From CATQHW01 sp965243545 (GTDB lineage Bacteria > Spirochaetota > Spirochaetia > SZUA-6 > Bin103), in the NCBI GenBank assembly GCA_965243545.1, contig OZ251573.1, forward strand, positions 868,001 through 932,000: a stretch of DNA of 64,000 nucleotides, read 5' to 3'. Below the pieces are notes generated by a model. That model worked only from the letters and a program-made list of their open reading frames with translations, was not told the origin of the DNA and ran no database searches. Positions 60,941-64,000 of the stretch are shown here, one piece after another; the stretch's first letter is position 1, and each line of letters opens with the position of its first letter. The position numbers and the translations under genes were made by a program.

Positions 60941-62260
60941 TCAGGCCGCGGTCAGGTCCGGCTCCATCAGCCAGCGCGCGGCCGGCGCCCAGACGATGCG
61001 CTCCGGCAACGGCCGGCGCGGCGGCGACGAGTCGTGCGTAACCAGCAGCAGCGCGGCCTCCGGGTACGCCTGCCCCGCGGCGCGCAGCGCCCGCACCTCC
61101 CGCTCCCAGGTCGCGTCTTCGGCCGTCTCCAGGCAGACCTGGACCAGCCGCGGCGGATCCCCGGCGCGGTGGGCAAAGAAGTCGACCTCCCACCCTTCTG
61201 CGGTGCGCAGGTAGCCGACCTCCCAGCCGCGCCGCTCCAGCTCGAGCAGTACCGCGGTCTCCAACGCGCGCCCGGCGTGGCTGCGGCCGCTGGTCTCGTA
61301 CAGGGCGATCAGCCCCGGATCGACCGGATACGCCTTGCGGGGATGCACCATACGCTGCCGCTCGGAGGCGGAGTGGAGCGCCACGGTGCGCACCAGGAAG
61401 GCGTCCTCCAGGTAACCCAGGTAGGCGTGCAGGGTGTCCTTGCCCACCCGCACGCCATGCGAGCGTAGCGTGTCGTAGTGTTTCTTTACGGAGAAGCCGC
61501 CGCCGGGGTTGGCCAGCAACTGCCGCTGCAGCCAGCGCAGGGCCAGCGGATTGGCCACGCCGTGGCGCTCGATGACGTCGCGCAGCACCACCACGTCTAC
61601 GTAGCCGGCCAACAGCGCCGCCCGGTCACGCGGCGGCGCGCCCTGCGCCTCGGGAAAGCCGCCTTCGACCAGGTAGCGCCGCAGGCGCAGGTCGAGCGTC
61701 CCCGGCGGCGGCGGATCGTCGCCGGTATGGCGCAACGCCTCGCGCAAGCTGAACGGGTGCACCAGCACCTCCATCGCCCGCCCGCGCAGGCTGGTCGCCA
61801 CCTCCCGGCTCAGCAGCCGCGCCGACGATCCGGTCACGAACACCTCCATCGCGGCGGTGTCGATCAGGCGCCGGACCAGCCGCTCCCAGCCGGGAACGTT
61901 CTGCACTTCATCCAGGTAGAGGGTGACGCCGCCCGCGCGGTGCAGTTCCGGGAACTGCACCGCGTGCTCCTCCAGCAGCCAGCCCAGGTCGGCGGCGGTG
62001 ATTCCCGCCAGCCGCTCATCTTCGAGCAGCAGCAGCAGTTGCGACTCCGGGCGAGCGCCCGCCTGCACGCGGGCGGCCCGGCACTGCGCCAGAAACGAGG
62101 TCTTGCCGCTACGGCGCACGCCGACGATCGCAAACGCCTTGCCGGGAATCGCCGGCAGCCGCACGTCGCGCGGCGTGAGGGGCCGGGAGGCGGGCGGGCG
62201 GAACGGCGCCCCCAGCGACTCGCTGAGCTTCGCCCGCAGAAGATCTCGGGATATTGTCAC
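60941..62260 (-). CDS. AAA (DUF4143) ATPase
   Basis: The product is 439 residues from GTG 62260. The AAA_14 domain has VGVRRSGKTSFLAQCR (P-loop), VTLYLDEVQNVPGWERLVRR (Walker B) and EVFVTGSSARLLSRE (sensor). The C-terminal DUF4143 domain includes RYLVEGGFPEA, SVKKHYDTLRSHGVRVGKDT, LHAYLGYLEDAFLV and a nuclease-like end VDFFAHRAGD. This family is common near defence and mobile genes, function unknown. It is divergent from pglX, and its start codon is inside a perfect palindrome. Confidence 0.87.
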   Translation of the reverse strand: MTISRDLLRAKLSESLGAPFRPPASRPLTPRDVRLPAIPGKAFAIVGVRRSGKTSFLAQCRAARVQAGARPESQLLLLLEDERLAGITAADLGWLLEEHAVQFPELHRAGGVTLYLDEVQNVPGWERLVRRLIDTAAMEVFVTGSSARLLSREVATSLRGRAMEVLVHPFSLREALRHTGDDPPPPGTLDLRLRRYLVEGGFPEAQGAPPRDRAALLAGYVDVVVLRDVIERHGVANPLALRWLQRQLLANPGGGFSVKKHYDTLRSHGVRVGKDTLHAYLGYLEDAFLVRTVALHSASERQRMVHPRKAYPVDPGLIALYETSGRSHAGRALETAVLLELERRGWEVGYLRTAEGWEVDFFAHRAGDPPRLVQVCLETAEDATWEREVRALRAAGQAYPEAALLLVTHDSSPPRRPLPERIVWAPAARWLMEPDLTAA

Positions 62261-62278
62261 TTTCGGAGTGACAATATC
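62250..62278. promoter_or_regulatory. Perfect 11-bp inverted repeat at the DUF4143 start (operator-like)
   Basis: GATATTGTCAC (62250-62260) and GTGACAATATC (62268-62278) are exact inverse copies separated by 7 bases. One arm contains the GTG start codon of the DUF4143 gene. It could be an operator for self-repression or an RNA hairpin that hides the start. It is AT-rich against a GC-rich background. Confidence 0.7.
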
Positions 62279-62397
62279 AGATCAAGTCGTCACGCTGCAA
62301 CGACCACCTGCGGCGCGTACGACCTGCCCGCACCGGATGCGGCTGAGTCGGCGCAATGGAGGGGCCGGATGACCCATGATAGCGGCGGAGACGGGAC

Positions 62398-64000
62398 GTG
62401 ATCGATCGGCAGGCGCTGTTGAGCGACCTGCGGGGGCAGCTGCGGCTGCTGGAGCGGGACTTGGCCGAACGCGCGGAGAGCGTGCCGGAGATGGCCGCCG
62501 CGATGGAGGCGGAGTACCGGGCGGCGCGCGAGGCCGAGCGCACCGCGGCGACGTTCCGGGTCTGGCGCGCCGGCGAGCTGACGCAGGCGGCGGTGGCGTG
62601 GCTGCTCGCCTGCGTGTTCGTCCGCTTCATCGAGGACAACGGGCTGATCGAGGAGCCGCTGATCGGCGGCCCGCACCGGGCCAACGACCGCGCGGCGGAC
62701 CGGCAGATGAGCTACTTCCGCTCGCATCCCACCGATACCGACCGCGACTACCTGCTCGACGTGTTCGCCGCGGTCGCCCGCCTGCCGGCGATGGCGCCGC
62801 TCTACGACCGGGAGCGCAACCCGGTGTGGCGCCTCGGCATCTCCGGCGACGCGGCGCGCGACCTGCTGGCGTTCTGGCGCGCGACCGACCCGGACACCGG
62901 CGTGCTCGGCCACGACTTCACCGATCCGGCGTGGGACACCCGCTTTCTGGGCGACCTGTACCAGGACCTCTCCGACGACGCCAAGAAGCGGTACGCCCTG
63001 TTGCAGACACCGGAGTTCGTGGAGGAGTTCATCCTGGACCGCACGCTCACCCCGGCGCTCGAAGAGTTCGGGCTGGCGGACCTCCGGCTTATCGACCCGG
63101 CGTGCGGTTCCGGTCACTTCCTGCTCGGCGCGTTCCGGCGGCTGCTGCGGCAGTGGCGCGACCGCGAGCCGAGCGCGCCGGAGCGGGTGCTGGCGCAGCG
63201 CGCGCTGGACGCCGTCTACGGCGTGGACGTCAACCCGTTCGCTGCGGCGATCGCCCGTTTCCGGCTGCTGGTGGCGGCGCTACGGGCAAGCGGCGTCACG
63301 CGCCTGCAGGACGCCCCTGTGTTCCGGATCAACGTGGCGGCCGGCGACAGCCTGCTGCACGGCCGCCGCTTCGGCGAGCTCGACCTGGGCAGCGGCGCGG
63401 AACAGCATGCGCTCACTGGCCAGGCCGAGTTCTCGCACGCCTTCCAGGCGGAGGACCTTGAAGCTCTGAACCGCATTCTCGGCCAGCAATACCACGCCGT
63501 GGTGGGTAACCCGCCCTACATCACCGTGAAGGACAAGGCGCTCAGCCAGTTGTACCGGGCGCGCTACTCGACGTGCCACAGGAAGTACGCCATGAGCGTC
63601 CCGTTCGCCGAACGACTGTTCGAGTTGGCGATCCGCGGAAGCCCAGACCACGCGGCCGGTTACGTTGGCCAGATCACGTCAAACTCGTTCATGAAGCGCG
63701 AGTTCGGGCGGAAACTCATCGAGCGTTTCATGCCGTCCGTTGACCTGACTCACGTAATAGATACGTCGGGCGCGTACATTCCCGGACACGGGACTCCGAC
63801 GGTAATTCTCATCGGCCGCAGCCGGGAGCCTGCATCCGATTCCGTTCATGCGGTGCTTGGCATTCGAGGTGAACCGGTGCCGCCGACCGATCCTGCGAGC
63901 GGGAAGGTCTGGACGGCGATTCGTCGTCAGATCGGCTGCTCGGGAAGCGAATCGGCGTGGATCACCGTGTCTGACGTGTCACGTAAGACGTTCTACGATC
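62398..64000 (+). CDS. pglX: BREX type 2-like adenine-specific DNA methyltransferase PglX, cut by the window end
   Basis: An open frame from GTG 62398 runs without a stop to position 64000 (534 codons visible). The N-terminus VIDRQALLSDLRGQLRLLER and the phrase TQAAVAWLLACVFVRFIEDN are typical of BREX-2 PglX proteins. So are RYALLQTPEFVEEFILDRTL and the segment HDFTDPAWDTRFLGDLYQDL. SAM motif I is DPACGSGHFLLGAF near residue 233. Motif IV NPPY is at 371-374 (VVGNPPYITVKD). PglX methylates host DNA in the BREX phage-defence system. The remaining BREX-2 genes would lie to the right, outside the window. Confidence 0.88.
   Translation, partial: MIDRQALLSDLRGQLRLLERDLAERAESVPEMAAAMEAEYRAAREAERTAATFRVWRAGELTQAAVAWLLACVFVRFIEDNGLIEEPLIGGPHRANDRAADRQMSYFRSHPTDTDRDYLLDVFAAVARLPAMAPLYDRERNPVWRLGISGDAARDLLAFWRATDPDTGVLGHDFTDPAWDTRFLGDLYQDLSDDAKKRYALLQTPEFVEEFILDRTLTPALEEFGLADLRLIDPACGSGHFLLGAFRRLLRQWRDREPSAPERVLAQRALDAVYGVDVNPFAAAIARFRLLVAALRASGVTRLQDAPVFRINVAAGDSLLHGRRFGELDLGSGAEQHALTGQAEFSHAFQAEDLEALNRILGQQYHAVVGNPPYITVKDKALSQLYRARYSTCHRKYAMSVPFAERLFELAIRGSPDHAAGYVGQITSNSFMKREFGRKLIERFMPSVDLTHVIDTSGAYIPGHGTPTVILIGRSREPASDSVHAVLGIRGEPVPPTDPASGKVWTAIRRQIGCSGSESAWITVSDVSRKTFYD

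Overview
The window is GC-rich (about 70 percent by eye) bacterial chromosome, densely packed with genes that often overlap by four bases (GTGA). Several features suggest a Spirochaetota member, possibly host-associated or marine. These are a cyclophilin-FKBP fusion lipoprotein of a kind known from Treponema, a priA-def-fmt-PASTA cluster, a bactofilin beside rsmA and tyrA, and many AAA/PD-(D/E)XK genes. This is inference; no rRNA or other phylogenetic marker was tested.

Layout. 1-6.0 kb: housekeeping run truA (cut by the window edge), a family 4-type uracil-DNA glycosylase, priA, def, fmt and a PASTA protein, followed by tRNA-Gly(CCC). 6.1-14.3 kb: a WecA/MraY-type sugar-phosphate transferase and a PhyH-HEAT fusion on the minus strand. 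These are followed on the plus strand by a Gfo/Idh/MocA oxidoreductase, two MacB/LolD-type ATPases without a permease (the second with an AbrB-like tail), a complete ABC-2 exporter pair and a small membrane coiled-coil protein. 14.3-26.5 kb: first accessory region. It holds a 5'-truncated MuF phage gene with a zincin-like C-terminus, a duplicated lipoprotein/hicB block, an HNH endonuclease, an IS4-family element with 9-bp target duplication, two Uma2 proteins and a DUF1156 DNA methyltransferase. 26.5-31.2 kb: an acyltransferase, a fused E1 alpha/beta ketoacid dehydrogenase and manA.

31.2-46 kb: second accessory region, and the most interesting part. A two-gene cassette (repeat-rich surface lipoprotein followed by an AAA/PD-(D/E)XK protein) occurs twice as a direct repeat, with AbiEi/AbiEii between the copies. 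A third AAA/PD-(D/E)XK copy lies downstream. An IS66 element with an IS1380 transposase inside it sits just upstream of that third copy. The first lipoprotein is preceded by a run of 16 C between a strong ribosome-binding site and the start codon, and its reading frame runs through the tract. The second copy has an interrupted 15-base tract and is out of frame. This looks like phase variation.

46-61 kb: ordinary chromosome. Genes are a dual-domain PPIase, HpcH/HpaI aldolase, DtxR-type regulator, M32 carboxypeptidase, esterase, nitrilase, amidohydrolase, a DRTGG-AAA / FabZ / alpha-oxoamine synthase operon, a TlpA-like lipoprotein, ComEC, rsmA, tyrA and bactofilin. 61-64 kb: a DUF4143 ATPase whose start codon lies in a perfect palindrome, divergent from a BREX type 2-like pglX that runs off the window. 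A defence locus therefore probably continues to the right.

No rRNA genes or CRISPR arrays were seen.
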